Position numbers and translations under genes: made by a program. A stretch of 64,000 nucleotides of DNA, taken from positions 1 to 64,000 of the forward strand of contig CACGWW010000007.1 in the NCBI GenBank assembly GCA_902576905.1, read 5' to 3'. Numbering within the stretch: the first letter of the stretch is position 1; the number at the start of each line of letters is the position of its first letter. This DNA comes from an uncultured Alphaproteobacteria bacterium. GTDB taxonomy: Bacteria > Pseudomonadota > Alphaproteobacteria > Rhodobacterales > Rhodobacteraceae. Positions 8,735 through 18,178 of the stretch are shown in pieces. The notes beneath the pieces were generated by a model. That model worked only from the letters and a program-made list of their open reading frames with translations, had not been told where the DNA came from and did not search any database.

Positions 8735-9004
8735 ATGGCACATAAAAAAGCTGGTGGATCATCAAGAAACGGAAGAGATTCTGCTGGACGCAGACTCGGA
8801 GTAAAAAAATATGGTGGAGAAGTTGTGTCACCAGGCAACATTATCGTTAGACAGAGAGGAACGAGGTGGTTTCCTGGCGAGAACGTGGGAATGGGCAAAG
8901 ACCATACTTTATTTGCTTTAAAAGATGGAAGAGTGAAGTTTTCTAAAGGTTTTAAGAAGCGAAAGTTTATTTCTGTAGAAGAGACGGTCGCAGCTGCTGA
9001 ATAG
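8735..9004 (+). CDS. rpmA: 50S ribosomal protein L27
   Basis: An 89-residue L27 starting [16 protein letters not shown], the conserved N-terminus that reaches toward the peptidyl transferase centre, followed by the [11 protein letters not shown] and [10 protein letters not shown] segments. No Firmicute-type N-terminal presequence is present. A strong AGGAGA site lies 6 nt upstream. It is co-transcribed with rplU, as in most bacteria. Confidence 0.97.
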   Translation: MAHKKAGGSSRNGRDSAGRRLGVKKYGGEVVSPGNIIVRQRGTRWFPGENVGMGKDHTLFALKDGRVKFSKGFKKRKFISVEETVAAAE

Positions 9005-9017
9005 ATTTGGGTCTGAG

Positions 9018-9608
9018 TTGATTTCAGATTATATCGGTCTCATTTTCTTTGTTATGGCAATGGTAGGCTCTCCTGGGCCAGCGAATATTATTCTGTTTGC
9101 GCTAGGTTGTACTCAAAAGTTTAGAGTGTCTATCCCATTCATATTAAGTGTTGTTTTGTCTAAACAACTTATAATTTGGCCAATTGGATTTAGTTTGCTC
9201 TTGGTAAACGATCTTATAGACCAGTATTCAAGCATAATGATGATATTATCGATAATTTTTATCTCCTGGATAGGTTACAAGATTATTTTCATGGATCTAT
9301 CAGTAAAGAAAAAGTCAACTACATGGGCTCCAAGGTTTTATCATGGGTTGCTTGTTCATCCATTAAATCCAAAGGCGTGGATGATGATTACCTTGGCGTT
9401 TACAGCTTTCCAGAGCCAAGGGATATCTTCTGAAACAATCCCCACTATAGCTATGATTTTTTTACTAATACAATTAATTTTTCATTCTGCTTGGTTCTGG
9501 TTTGGTTCTCTAGTAAGACGAGCAGATTTATCAGAAAAAAATAGTCGAATTGTAAAAATAGCTCTATTGATTAGCCTCATAGCGAGTATTGTATTTTCAT
9601 ACTACTAA
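9018..9608 (+). CDS. LysE/RhtB family exporter
   Basis: A 196-residue integral membrane protein with about six hydrophobic segments and the family landmark G-S-P-G-P-A-N near residue 17, then HPLNPKAWMM in the second half, typical of LysE/RhtB amino-acid exporters. The start is TTG at 9018, 13 nt after rpmA; a later ATG (9054) would remove the first membrane segment, so TTG is preferred. Substrate unknown. Confidence 0.75.
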   Translation: MISDYIGLIFFVMAMVGSPGPANIILFALGCTQKFRVSIPFILSVVLSKQLIIWPIGFSLLLVNDLIDQYSSIMMILSIIFISWIGYKIIFMDLSVKKKSTTWAPRFYHGLLVHPLNPKAWMMITLAFTAFQSQGISSETIPTIAMIFLLIQLIFHSAWFWFGSLVRRADLSEKNSRIVKIALLISLIASIVFSYY

Positions 9609-9653
9609 CTTTTAAAATGCAACTTTTTAATTAACCGAAAGCTACTTTTACTT

Positions 9654-10691
9654 ATGCAATTTATTGATTTGGCACTTATACACATCAGATCTGGAACTGG
9701 TGGATCAGGTTGTACAAGTTTTCGGCGTGAGAAATTTATCGAATTTGGGGGACCTGATGGCGGTGATGGAGGTAAAGGTGGTGATGTTGTCGTGAGAGCG
9801 ATCTCCAATCTCAATACCTTAATAGACTTTAAGTATAAGAGACACTATTTCGCTAAGAACGGTAGGCCTGGTATGGGACAAAATAAGACGGGAGCAAATG
9901 GGGAGGATGTGATTCTAAACGTTCCAATAGGAACAGAGGTACTTTTAGAAAATAAAAAAACAGTTTTGGTCGATTTAGTTAATGAGGGGCAAGAGTATGT
10001 GATAGCAGAGGGTGGAAATGGGGGATGGGGAAACAGTAGATTTAAATCATCAACTAATCAAGCCCCGAGACAAGCTAATAAAGGACATTCAGGGTCTGAA
10101 TTGATGTTATGGCTAAGGCTAAAGTTGCTCGCCGATGTTGGTCTGGTAGGATTACCAAATGTAGGCAAGTCTTCCCTTTTATCAGCTATGAGCAATGCTA
10201 AGCCAAAGATTGGTGATTTTTCATTCACAACACTCACTCCAAACTTAGGTATGGTGAGCTATAAACAGGGCGACTTTATTTTAGCTGATATTCCAGGGAT
10301 TATAGAAGGCGCTAATGTTGGTAAAGGTATTGGGATCCAGTTTCTTGGTCATATAGAACGGTGTCAGGTTTTGGTTCATGTTTTGGATGTATCCTCAAAT
10401 AACATTTTATCTGATTTTGAAACTACATTAAAGGAGTTGAAGGATTACAAGAGTGATCTGGTAGAAAAAATTAAGTGTATCGTGCTTAATAAGGTAGACA
10501 GCATAAATAGTAAGGAGTTGGAAAAAATAGTAAAAACTTTTAATAAGAAAGGTATCGAAGTATTACCTATTTCTACCTTTTCGAGAGTTGGTATTGATAA
10601 GTTAAAGGACAATTTGCTTGAGTTACTAAAAAAAAATAAACTTGAAGAAGCTAAGCAAAAGGAGAGGACTGAAAAATGGAGCCCAATTTAA
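9654..10691 (+). CDS. obgE: GTPase Obg/CgtA
   Basis: A 345-residue Obg GTPase, a ribosome-assembly factor for the 50S subunit. The N-terminal glycine-rich Obg fold is visible (F-G-G-P-D-G-G-D-G-G-K-G-G-D near residue 31). The G domain has G1 GLPNVGKSS near 167, G3 DIPG near 210 and G4 NKVD near 282. It overlaps proB by 16 nt. The rplU-rpmA-obgE order is a very common arrangement. Confidence 0.95.
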   Translation: MQFIDLALIHIRSGTGGSGCTSFRREKFIEFGGPDGGDGGKGGDVVVRAISNLNTLIDFKYKRHYFAKNGRPGMGQNKTGANGEDVILNVPIGTEVLLENKKTVLVDLVNEGQEYVIAEGGNGGWGNSRFKSSTNQAPRQANKGHSGSELMLWLRLKLLADVGLVGLPNVGKSSLLSAMSNAKPKIGDFSFTTLTPNLGMVSYKQGDFILADIPGIIEGANVGKGIGIQFLGHIERCQVLVHVLDVSSNNILSDFETTLKELKDYKSDLVEKIKCIVLNKVDSINSKELEKIVKTFNKKGIEVLPISTFSRVGIDKLKDNLLELLKKNKLEEAKQKERTEKWSPI

Positions 10692-11821
10692 ATAAAATTA
10701 GTCCTGACAGAGAAAAAATTTATCAGCAATCAAAGTCGATTGTCATAAAAGTCGGATCATCCTTGCTAGTTGAGGATAAACTTGGTGCAATAAAAAAAGA
10801 ATGGTTTGCGTCTTTTATTGAAGATGTTATCGATTTACGCAAAAAAGGAAAAACCGTAATTATCGTTTCTTCGGGTGCAATAAATTTGGGGAGAAAAATT
10901 CTTAATCTTAGAGCAAACGAATTAACTTTGGAACAAGAGCAAGCAGCAGCATCGGTTGGACAGATTGAACTCTCAAAGGAATATCAAGAGCATTTTAAAT
11001 TAAAGGGCCTTATATGTTCACAGGTATTAATTACCTTAGATGATTTCACAAATCGTAGAAGGTATTTAAACTGTAAATCAACGTTAAAGACGTTACTAAA
11101 ATTTGGTGTTATACCCATTGTTAATGAGAATGATACGGTTGCAACTGATGAAATACGATACGGAGATAACGATAGATTGGCTGCGCAGGTCGCGTCTATA
11201 TGTGAGTCAGACCTGTTAATATTGCTTTCCGATATTGACGGTCTTTACACAGAGTCGCCAAAAAAGAGTAAGAGTGCAGTACATATTCCCTTTATCAATG
11301 AGATCACAGAAGAAATTGAATTAATGGCAGAGGGACCAGAAAATGATTTCTCACATGGAGGAATGAAAACAAAAATTGAAGCAGCAAAAGTCACTACCTC
11401 GGTAGGATGTAATTTAATTATCGCTAATGGCCAAAATCTTAATCCAATAAATAATATTTTTAAAATGAAAGCGACGTGGTTTCTAGCTTCTCAAAGCGTC
11501 AAAGCAGCAAGAAAGAAATGGATTCTAAACATGAAATCGCAAGGTGAAATAGTAATAGATTTTAAGGCAGAAAAAGCATTAAAATCTGGGAACTCTTTAT
11601 TGCCAGTGGGCGCAAATAAATGTAAAGGCTCTTTTACAAGAGGTGACGTAGTCACCGTTAAGGGAGAGGACGGTCAGATAATAGCTAAAGGGTTGGTCTC
11701 ATTTAATCAGATTGAAACAGAAAAAATACTTGGTCTTAAATCTGAGGAGATATCGGGTGCATTAGGTTATAATCGAAAACCAGAGCTTATCCACAGAGAT
11801 AACATGGCATTCTTTAGTTAG
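10676..11821 (+). CDS. proB: Glutamate 5-kinase
   Basis: A 381-residue enzyme for the first step of proline synthesis, ATP-dependent phosphorylation of glutamate. The amino-acid kinase domain shows VIKVGSSLL near residue 24, VSSGAI near 65, NENDTV near 152, and a GGMKTKI segment near 229. A PUA domain occupies about residues 285-370. Its ATG lies 16 nt inside the end of obgE, with proA 14 nt downstream. Confidence 0.93.
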   Translation: MEPNLNKISPDREKIYQQSKSIVIKVGSSLLVEDKLGAIKKEWFASFIEDVIDLRKKGKTVIIVSSGAINLGRKILNLRANELTLEQEQAAASVGQIELSKEYQEHFKLKGLICSQVLITLDDFTNRRRYLNCKSTLKTLLKFGVIPIVNENDTVATDEIRYGDNDRLAAQVASICESDLLILLSDIDGLYTESPKKSKSAVHIPFINEITEEIELMAEGPENDFSHGGMKTKIEAAKVTTSVGCNLIIANGQNLNPINNIFKMKATWFLASQSVKAARKKWILNMKSQGEIVIDFKAEKALKSGNSLLPVGANKCKGSFTRGDVVTVKGEDGQIIAKGLVSFNQIETEKILGLKSEEISGALGYNRKPELIHRDNMAFFS

Positions 11822-11834
11822 GGAAAATTAAATA

Positions 11835-13088
11835 ATGAGTGACAATTTTAAAATATTAGAGGTTGGAAAAAAGGCGCGCAGCGCTGCTTTGGCGCTTTCT
11901 GAAATTTCAGACACAGTTATCAGTGATAGTTTGGTATTGTTTTCAAGCTTTATTAAAAAACATAAGGATCAGATACTGAGAGCAAATGACGAAGATGTTC
12001 AACTAGCTATTCTCAATAATGCAAGCAAAGCATTTGTAGATAGATTGAGACTGGATGATGACAGAATTAATTCTTTGCAGACTGTAATGTTGGACGTAGC
12101 TAAACAAAAATCACCTGTAGATCAAATTTTAGAGACAAATATACGTCCAAATGGCTTAGAGATTAGTAAGGTCACCACTCCAATTGGTGTTATTGGCGTA
12201 ATTTTTGAGAGTAGACCTAATGTTTTTTGTGATGCCGCTGCCCTTTGTCTCAAGTCAAAAAACGCATCTATTTTAAAACCAGGCTCTGATGCGTTAAAAA
12301 CAGTACAAGTATTATATGATATTCTTGCCAAGGCTTTGTCGGAGATGGAAATGCCAGAAAATTGTGTTCAAATACTTAGGTCTGGCAGTAGAGAAGAAGT
12401 AAAGTTACTAGTAAATATGACAGATTATGTTGATGTAGTTATACCGAGGGGAGGGCGGAGCTTGGTTGAATTTATAAAAAGGGAGGCAAAAGTTCCTGTG
12501 TTTGCTCATCTAGAAGGTATAGTTCATGTTTATGTTCATAAAAAAGCAGATCTTGAGATAGCAAAGAAAGTAGTACAAAACTCTAAGTCAAGGAGACCGG
12601 GTATATGTGGAGCTGTGGAGACGCTCTTGATTGATAAGGAATTCTACAACAACCAAGGCAACGAGCTTATAGATTTTCTAATTGCTAATGGAATAGAAAT
12701 ACGCGCAGATAAGGCACTATTTAAAAATAAATTCATTGTAAGTGTTTCTGATAGCGACTACGGATATGAATTTCTAGAAAATATTTTAGCTGTTAAGGTC
12801 GTAAAAGACATCGATGCTGCTATTTCACATATTAGAAATTTTGGATCAAATCATACGGACTGCATACTGACCGAGGATAAATCTGCCAGTGATTTATTTT
12901 TTAAAAAGTTAGATAGCTCAATTCTTTTATGCAATGCATCTACTCAATTTGCTGATGGAGGAGAATTTGGTTTTGGAGCAGAAATTGGTATTTCCACCAA
13001 TAAACTGCATGCTAGAGGTCCAATAGGTGCCCAACATTTAGTATCATTTCAATACCATGTAAATGGAAATGGGGCCTTAAGACCTTGA
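11835..13088 (+). CDS. proA: Glutamate-5-semialdehyde dehydrogenase
   Basis: A 417-residue gamma-glutamyl phosphate reductase of the aldehyde dehydrogenase superfamily, second step of proline synthesis (NADPH-dependent). Visible are the IGVIFESRPNV segment near residue 120, GGRSLVEFI near 207 and the active-site RRPGICGAVETLL segment with its Cys near 257. It forms a pathway operon with proB. It ends 8 nt before the convergent DUF882 gene. Confidence 0.95.
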   Translation: MSDNFKILEVGKKARSAALALSEISDTVISDSLVLFSSFIKKHKDQILRANDEDVQLAILNNASKAFVDRLRLDDDRINSLQTVMLDVAKQKSPVDQILETNIRPNGLEISKVTTPIGVIGVIFESRPNVFCDAAALCLKSKNASILKPGSDALKTVQVLYDILAKALSEMEMPENCVQILRSGSREEVKLLVNMTDYVDVVIPRGGRSLVEFIKREAKVPVFAHLEGIVHVYVHKKADLEIAKKVVQNSKSRRPGICGAVETLLIDKEFYNNQGNELIDFLIANGIEIRADKALFKNKFIVSVSDSDYGYEFLENILAVKVVKDIDAAISHIRNFGSNHTDCILTEDKSASDLFFKKLDSSILLCNASTQFADGGEFGFGAEIGISTNKLHARGPIGAQHLVSFQYHVNGNGALRP

Positions 13089-13096
13089 ATTAGTAA

Positions 13097-13651
13097 CTAA
13101 GAAATCCAGGTTCTGAATGGGCCCGAGTCAATGTGAACAAATCCGGATCGTGCATACCTACCAACTCCACCAGTCTTAAAACTTTTGGCTGCCCTACTGA
13201 TTTTATCGGTAGACCTTGTTCTCATTCTTATGTCGGCAGCCATCGCCTTAACATGATACGAATTTTGTGCAACACCGTCGGTCATTCTTGAAAGCATTTT
13301 GTTGGTTTTACTAGTTCTATACCCTGATAAAAGATAGAATGGCTCAGAGCTATCAAGAAGCCCCTGTGTTGCCGATAAAATATCTATGTTTGCAGGATCA
13401 TACGACCGGACCTTATTTTGTCTCCAGTCTCTCATAAAGTAGTCTATTTCTTTCAAAGCGTCGCTAACATACGAGCCCTCTATCCAGTATACAGAGTTTA
13501 TGAATTCTCCGGTATTAAAATTCCGGAACCTTATCTTACGTATATCACCTGCTCCCCTTAAAAAACCTGGAGCTTTCGCTAAAACTGGTGCTGCCACCAC
13601 AACTGATGCAGTAGACACAAAAGAAGTAAGCAAGGATCTTCTTGTTATCAT
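13097..13651 (-). CDS. Tat-exported DUF882/M15-like (YcbK family) protein
   Basis: A 184-residue exported protein. The N-terminus carries a twin-arginine signal (T-R-R-S-L-L) followed by an Ala/Val-rich stretch ending AKA. The mature part is a DUF882 domain related to D-Ala-D-Ala carboxypeptidase M15, with SGYRT, SYHVKAMAADIR and a late HIDSG segment as probable metal ligands. The frame opens 14 codons earlier (13693), but the ATG at 13651 puts the Tat motif at the very N-terminus. It is divergent from the L,D-transpeptidase gene, so a role in peptidoglycan cleavage or 3-3 crosslink metabolism is likely. Confidence 0.8.
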   Translation of the reverse strand: MITRRSLLTSFVSTASVVVAAPVLAKAPGFLRGAGDIRKIRFRNFNTGEFINSVYWIEGSYVSDALKEIDYFMRDWRQNKVRSYDPANIDILSATQGLLDSSEPFYLLSGYRTSKTNKMLSRMTDGVAQNSYHVKAMAADIRMRTRSTDKISRAAKSFKTGGVGRYARSGFVHIDSGPFRTWIS

Positions 13652-13865
13652 ACCTGTTTCGCCTCGAATAATATCTTTTTCTTTATACGACATATTTATT
13701 ACACGATATAGTAAAAAATAAAAGATAAACTTTCGAATCAGTGGAATTTTTTGAAAAAGCGCCTATCCTATTCATTGCTACAATTAACCGTTGTTAATAA
13801 TTTGACAGCTATATATTATCATGTCAAATTTTTAACACAAGGATCAAAATAACTGAAGGCGAACG

Positions 13866-15521
13866 ATGTTTTTAGATAAAATAATACCATTTCATTATAA
13901 AAAGAGATTTTTGTCTTTTAACGAACACTTTTTATCAAAGATGATGTGTGTCGTGATTATCTTAAATATATTCGTGTTTGAAGCACTCTCGCAAGAGAAT
14001 GAACAAAAAAACGCTTCACAGATAGCTTCATTAAAGTCAACACTGTCCGAATTTTATCTAGCCGAAGATCCAATATCAGTATTTTATGTCAAAAGAGAGT
14101 TTGAGCCATTTTGGATCACAAATGAGAAGAAGCTACAAAGCCTTACAACTATTATTGGAGGGGCAGAGCTTCATGGCTTACCTTCCTCGCGATATCCGCT
14201 TGAAGAGCTTAGACAAGCAATATTTGAAAGTGAGCCATCTCAACAGGCAAAGCTAGAGCTCATGGCAACAGAGGCCTTTTTGTTGTTTGCGCAAGATATT
14301 TCAGGGGGTATTCTGAACCCCAACATGATAGATGCTAACATCAACGTATCGCCGCGGAGAAAAGGAACTGCTGAGCTGTTGACGGCTCTAACTGATAGCT
14401 TAAACCTAAATATATTTTTTCAGAACTTATTCCCAAAATCAAATGAATACATGAGTTTGCGAGATGAGTTGAAAAACCTAAGAGAGGCTTCACTCGACGG
14501 GTCTTGGGGAGACCTTGTACCTACAGACGCTGTGTTAGCGGTGGGAATGACACATGATAATGTGCCTTTTCTTCGAAAAAGATTAAACAAAATGGGTTAT
14601 CCAGTGTACGAAGTTCATTCAAGGCTATTTGATGAGCAATTGAATGGCGCGGTTAAAAGATTTCAAGAATATCACGGTTTAAACCCCGATGGTGTATTCG
14701 GAAAAAGAAGTATTGAAGCTATCAATGTTCCCGCTAAAACCAGATTAATGCAGGTAATCGTAAATCTGGAACGAATGAGATGGAATAACGAAGATAGAGG
14801 AGCTGAATACGTTTTGGTTAACCAGCCAAACTTTCACGCATATTTCAAATCCGGAAACGAAAAAGTTTGGCAATCACGAGTAGTCATTGGCTTGCCTAGT
14901 AATCAAACAGCAGAATTTAACGACACTATGACTCATATGGTGGTAAATCCCACATGGCACGTTCCAAAGAGTATTGCGGTTGAGGAGTACCTTCCGCTGA
15001 TCCAAAATGACCCCAATTTTTTAACCGATAACGAAATGGTTTTAATGGTTAGGGGTACGGATACTATAATTGATTCAAATCTAATTGATATGCAGGCGTT
15101 TACACCCGATAACTTTCCATTCCATATAAAACAAATACCTAGTAACATTAATGCTCTGGGACTTGTTAAATTTATGTTCCCAAATAAATTTAGTATCTAC
15201 ATGCATGATACTCCAATGAAAGATTTGTTTTTCAAAGATGAGAGAACGTTTAGTCATGGTTGTATAAGGTTACAAGAACCTTTTCAATTCGCATATTCTT
15301 TACTGCGAGACCAAGAAGTTAATCCGGAAAGCAAATTTCAAGAAGTTCTTGAAAAAGCCGAAGAAACTTACATTAATTTATCTAGAAAGATTCCAGTTTA
15401 CATTACCTATCGCACTGCGTTCTTTGATGACTTTGGTCAAATACATTATAGAGCTGATATTTATGGAAGAGATGCTCTTGTATACATGGCTTTGGTTGAT
15501 GCAGGAGTCTCGATTTATTGA
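13866..15521 (+). CDS. L,D-transpeptidase (YcbB/LdtD type)
   Basis: A 551-residue periplasmic enzyme that forms 3-3 peptidoglycan crosslinks. Order: N-terminal signal/anchor (about residues 26-42), scaffold domain, peptidoglycan-binding domain near residues 230-285 (VKRFQEYHGLNPDGVFG), and a YkuD catalytic domain with HVPKSI near 360 and the active-site S-H-G-C-I-R-L near 463. Large LdtD-like enzymes carry this same domain set. It pairs divergently with the DUF882 protein; lpxD follows 36 nt downstream. Confidence 0.9.
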   Translation: MFLDKIIPFHYKKRFLSFNEHFLSKMMCVVIILNIFVFEALSQENEQKNASQIASLKSTLSEFYLAEDPISVFYVKREFEPFWITNEKKLQSLTTIIGGAELHGLPSSRYPLEELRQAIFESEPSQQAKLELMATEAFLLFAQDISGGILNPNMIDANINVSPRRKGTAELLTALTDSLNLNIFFQNLFPKSNEYMSLRDELKNLREASLDGSWGDLVPTDAVLAVGMTHDNVPFLRKRLNKMGYPVYEVHSRLFDEQLNGAVKRFQEYHGLNPDGVFGKRSIEAINVPAKTRLMQVIVNLERMRWNNEDRGAEYVLVNQPNFHAYFKSGNEKVWQSRVVIGLPSNQTAEFNDTMTHMVVNPTWHVPKSIAVEEYLPLIQNDPNFLTDNEMVLMVRGTDTIIDSNLIDMQAFTPDNFPFHIKQIPSNINALGLVKFMFPNKFSIYMHDTPMKDLFFKDERTFSHGCIRLQEPFQFAYSLLRDQEVNPESKFQEVLEKAEETYINLSRKIPVYITYRTAFFDDFGQIHYRADIYGRDALVYMALVDAGVSIY

Positions 15522-15557
15522 CTGCCTTTCGAAAATTTTGGATTAAAATATTATAAA

Positions 15558-16610
15558 ATGCTTACCCTACGAGATATTTCTAGCCAAATTGGTGGAACCT
15601 TAGTGGGCAATCCTGAATTGTTAGTCGCTGGACCAAGCGAACCAAAGTTTGCGAGTGAGCAGCAACTAGCAATGGCACTTAGCAACAAATACATTAACGA
15701 AATTGGGCTGGGCAGAGCAAAAGCGGCTTTATTTACTAAGCAGGTCGACTGGAGAGCCTTGAAGCTGGAGGGAGCAATTATCCTTAATAAGGGTAAGACA
15801 GCTTTGTACGAGGTAAATAAAGTATTTCATAGTCCCCCAAAATGTATAGAAGGTGTAAGCGGAAGTGCGTTTTTAGATGACTCAGCGAGGATAGGGAAAA
15901 ATGTAAATATTGGTCCATTTACATATGTAGGACCTAATTGCGTAATTGGAGATAATGTGACTATTTTCTCTAATGTTACTTTAATGAATAATGTAATTAT
16001 CGATGACGAAACAATTCTCCATTCTGGAGTTAGGGTTTTAGAAAATGTCATAATAGGTAAGAATGTCATATGCAATTCAAACGTTGTTATTGGAAGTGAT
16101 GGCTTCTCTTTTGTATCAGACACGGGTGAAGGTGTCGAAAAAGTGATGTTATCTAGGTCAGACGAAGTAAAAATGAGTCTGAAAAATTACCTCAAAGTCG
16201 AAAGTTTAGGTTCCGTAGAGATACATGATAATGTAGAGATAGGTGCCAATTGCTGTATAGATAGAGGTACAATAGCCAATACGATCATTGGAGAGGGCAC
16301 TAAATTAGATAACCTAGTCCACATAGCGCACAATGTACAGCTAGGTAGGAATTGCTTAATTTGTGGTCAAGTAGGAATAGCTGGATCTGCAAAAGTAGGT
16401 GATAGGGTGGTTATGGGTGGACAGTCAGGAGTGGCTGATAATATTGAAGTTGGATCAGATGTAATTCTGGCTGGCAAAACTGGTTTATCAGTTAATGCAA
16501 AGTCGAACCAGTTTCTGATGGGTAATCCTGCTATGTTGAAAAGTAGAAACTTAGCATCCTACATGGCATTTAGAAGGTTACCAAAAATAATAAAATTGTT
16601 GAAAAAATAA
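15558..16610 (+). CDS. lpxD: UDP-3-O-acylglucosamine N-acyltransferase (LpxD)
   Basis: A 350-residue trimeric left-handed beta-helix acyltransferase of lipid A synthesis, adding the second 3-hydroxyacyl chain from ACP. The N-terminal uridine-binding domain covers about residues 1-100; many hexapeptide repeats follow ([14 protein letters not shown] onward), with the catalytic region HIAHNVQLG near residue 255. It is not next to bamA, fabZ or lpxA here but sits before a dedicated ACP and ketosynthase, so it may be either the sole LpxD or a second copy specialised for a particular acyl chain. Confidence 0.9.
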   Translation: MLTLRDISSQIGGTLVGNPELLVAGPSEPKFASEQQLAMALSNKYINEIGLGRAKAALFTKQVDWRALKLEGAIILNKGKTALYEVNKVFHSPPKCIEGVSGSAFLDDSARIGKNVNIGPFTYVGPNCVIGDNVTIFSNVTLMNNVIIDDETILHSGVRVLENVIIGKNVICNSNVVIGSDGFSFVSDTGEGVEKVMLSRSDEVKMSLKNYLKVESLGSVEIHDNVEIGANCCIDRGTIANTIIGEGTKLDNLVHIAHNVQLGRNCLICGQVGIAGSAKVGDRVVMGGQSGVADNIEVGSDVILAGKTGLSVNAKSNQFLMGNPAMLKSRNLASYMAFRRLPKIIKLLKK

Positions 16611-16667
16611 TTCAGTAATATAGCGTGACATATATCTTTCACATTCCTGTGTTATGGGACGTCTATC

Positions 16668-16928
16668 ATGGAAAATATAGAAGAAAAAGTTTTAGAGTTG
16701 GTTGGAAAACAAACGGGCATCGATCCAAAGCACATTCCTCTTAATAGAAAGTTTGAAGATCTAAATTTAGACTCTGTGGCCATTGTTGAATTGGTTTTTT
16801 CATTGGAAGAAACATTTGATATATCAATTCCATTTGAGGGTTTAGATGAAAGTGAGATAAAAAAGCGTTTTTACACAGTATCAACCCTTACCGATCACCT
16901 AAAAGATCTTTTGAAAAAAAATGCCTAG
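16668..16928 (+). CDS. Acyl carrier protein
   Basis: An 86-residue acidic carrier protein with the phosphopantetheine site L-D-S-V at residues 34-37 (Ser36) and the usual helix layout. It differs clearly from the housekeeping AcpP pattern DSLD and is adjacent to its probable partner ketosynthase (24 nt) and lpxD. It most likely carries a special acyl chain rather than general fatty-acid intermediates. Confidence 0.9.
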   Translation: MENIEEKVLELVGKQTGIDPKHIPLNRKFEDLNLDSVAIVELVFSLEETFDISIPFEGLDESEIKKRFYTVSTLTDHLKDLLKKNA

Positions 16929-16951
16929 GTCCTCCTTTTTAATTAATTTTT

Positions 16952-18175
16952 ATGACTAACAGAGTGGTAATAACAGGAATGGGGGGTGTTTCATCTATTG
17001 GAATGTCGGTACCTGAAATATATAATAGCCTCAGGGAAGGGAGACCCGGAATTGGCCAACTTGAATTTCCAGATATAACAAGGCTAAAAGTAAAAACTGG
17101 CGGACAAATAAAAAACTTTGATCCAAGTAAGTATTTTGAATTGAAGCAAGTTGGAAGGACGGATCGATTTTCCCAATTTGCTTTGCTGGCTGCTAAAGAA
17201 GCAATAACGAACGCGGGGCTCGAAAATTGTGAAGAAGAGTGGCCAGAAAATGCCGGTGTAATTTTGGGCTCTTCTATTGGTGGTATAGAAACTATAAATT
17301 ACAGCTATAAACAGGTTTTTGAGAAGGGGCATAATAGGCTGCACCCACTCACTATACCTAAGATTATGAATAACTCAGCAACTAGTTTGATATCGATAGA
17401 ATATCATATACAGGGACCAAGTTTTACCGTCTCGTCTGCTTGTTCTTCTGCAAATCATGCTATGGGAATTGCTTACGAAACTATTAAATCAGGAAAGTCG
17501 AAAATTCTGATTACGGGTGGAAGCGAGAGTTTTTTAAGTTTTGGAGGGATTAAACCTTGGGAAAGTCTAAGAGTTTTATCTCAAAGCAAGTGTCGTCCTT
17601 TTTCCAGAGGAAGAGATGGTCTCGTTCATGGTGAGGGTGCAGGTATCTTTGTATTTGAGAGCTTGGCCTCTGCAAAAAAAAGAAAAGCAGACATAATTGC
17701 GGAAGTAGTTGGATTTGCAATGTCTTCAGACGCATCTGATCTAATAAAACCTAATAATATTGGTCCCCAAAAAGCTCTTGAAGGCGTATTGAAAGATGCA
17801 ATGATCAATAAGACAGATATCACTTATATTAATGCACACGGTACTGGTACTATGTTGAATGATAAAATGGAAAGTGAAGCAATTAAAAAGGTATTCGGAA
17901 GACATTCTAAATCTGTTAAAGTCTCTTCTACAAAAGCTATGCATGGTCATCTAATTGGCGCGACAGCAGCAATCGAACTCTTGGCTTGCACGCTTGCCAT
18001 AAACGAAAACATTATCCCTCCAACTATTAATTATTTAGGTTTAGATCCTGCTTGCGATCTTGATGTAGTTCCAAATTATTCTCAAGAGTTAAAAAGTGTA
18101 GACGTTGTTCTCAACAATTCTTTTGCATTTGGTGGAATGAACGCAGTGTTAGCCCTTAAAAAATATTTAAATTAG
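16952..18175 (+). CDS. Beta-ketoacyl-ACP synthase (FabF-like)
   Basis: A 407-residue thiolase-fold condensing enzyme. The triad is complete: Cys164 in SSACSSANHA, His296 in NAHGTGT, and His333 in HGHLIGA. FabF enzymes normally have KSMTGH before the second His; here it reads KAMHGH, marking a divergent branch. Its neighbours are an ACP and lpxD. I infer that the trio makes or hands over a specialised acyl group for an envelope lipid. Known parallels are the AcpXL/FabF clusters for very-long-chain lipid A acyl chains, although those clusters have different partners. Confidence 0.88.
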   Translation: MTNRVVITGMGGVSSIGMSVPEIYNSLREGRPGIGQLEFPDITRLKVKTGGQIKNFDPSKYFELKQVGRTDRFSQFALLAAKEAITNAGLENCEEEWPENAGVILGSSIGGIETINYSYKQVFEKGHNRLHPLTIPKIMNNSATSLISIEYHIQGPSFTVSSACSSANHAMGIAYETIKSGKSKILITGGSESFLSFGGIKPWESLRVLSQSKCRPFSRGRDGLVHGEGAGIFVFESLASAKKRKADIIAEVVGFAMSSDASDLIKPNNIGPQKALEGVLKDAMINKTDITYINAHGTGTMLNDKMESEAIKKVFGRHSKSVKVSSTKAMHGHLIGATAAIELLACTLAINENIIPPTINYLGLDPACDLDVVPNYSQELKSVDVVLNNSFAFGGMNAVLALKKYLN

Positions 18176-18178
18176 TCA

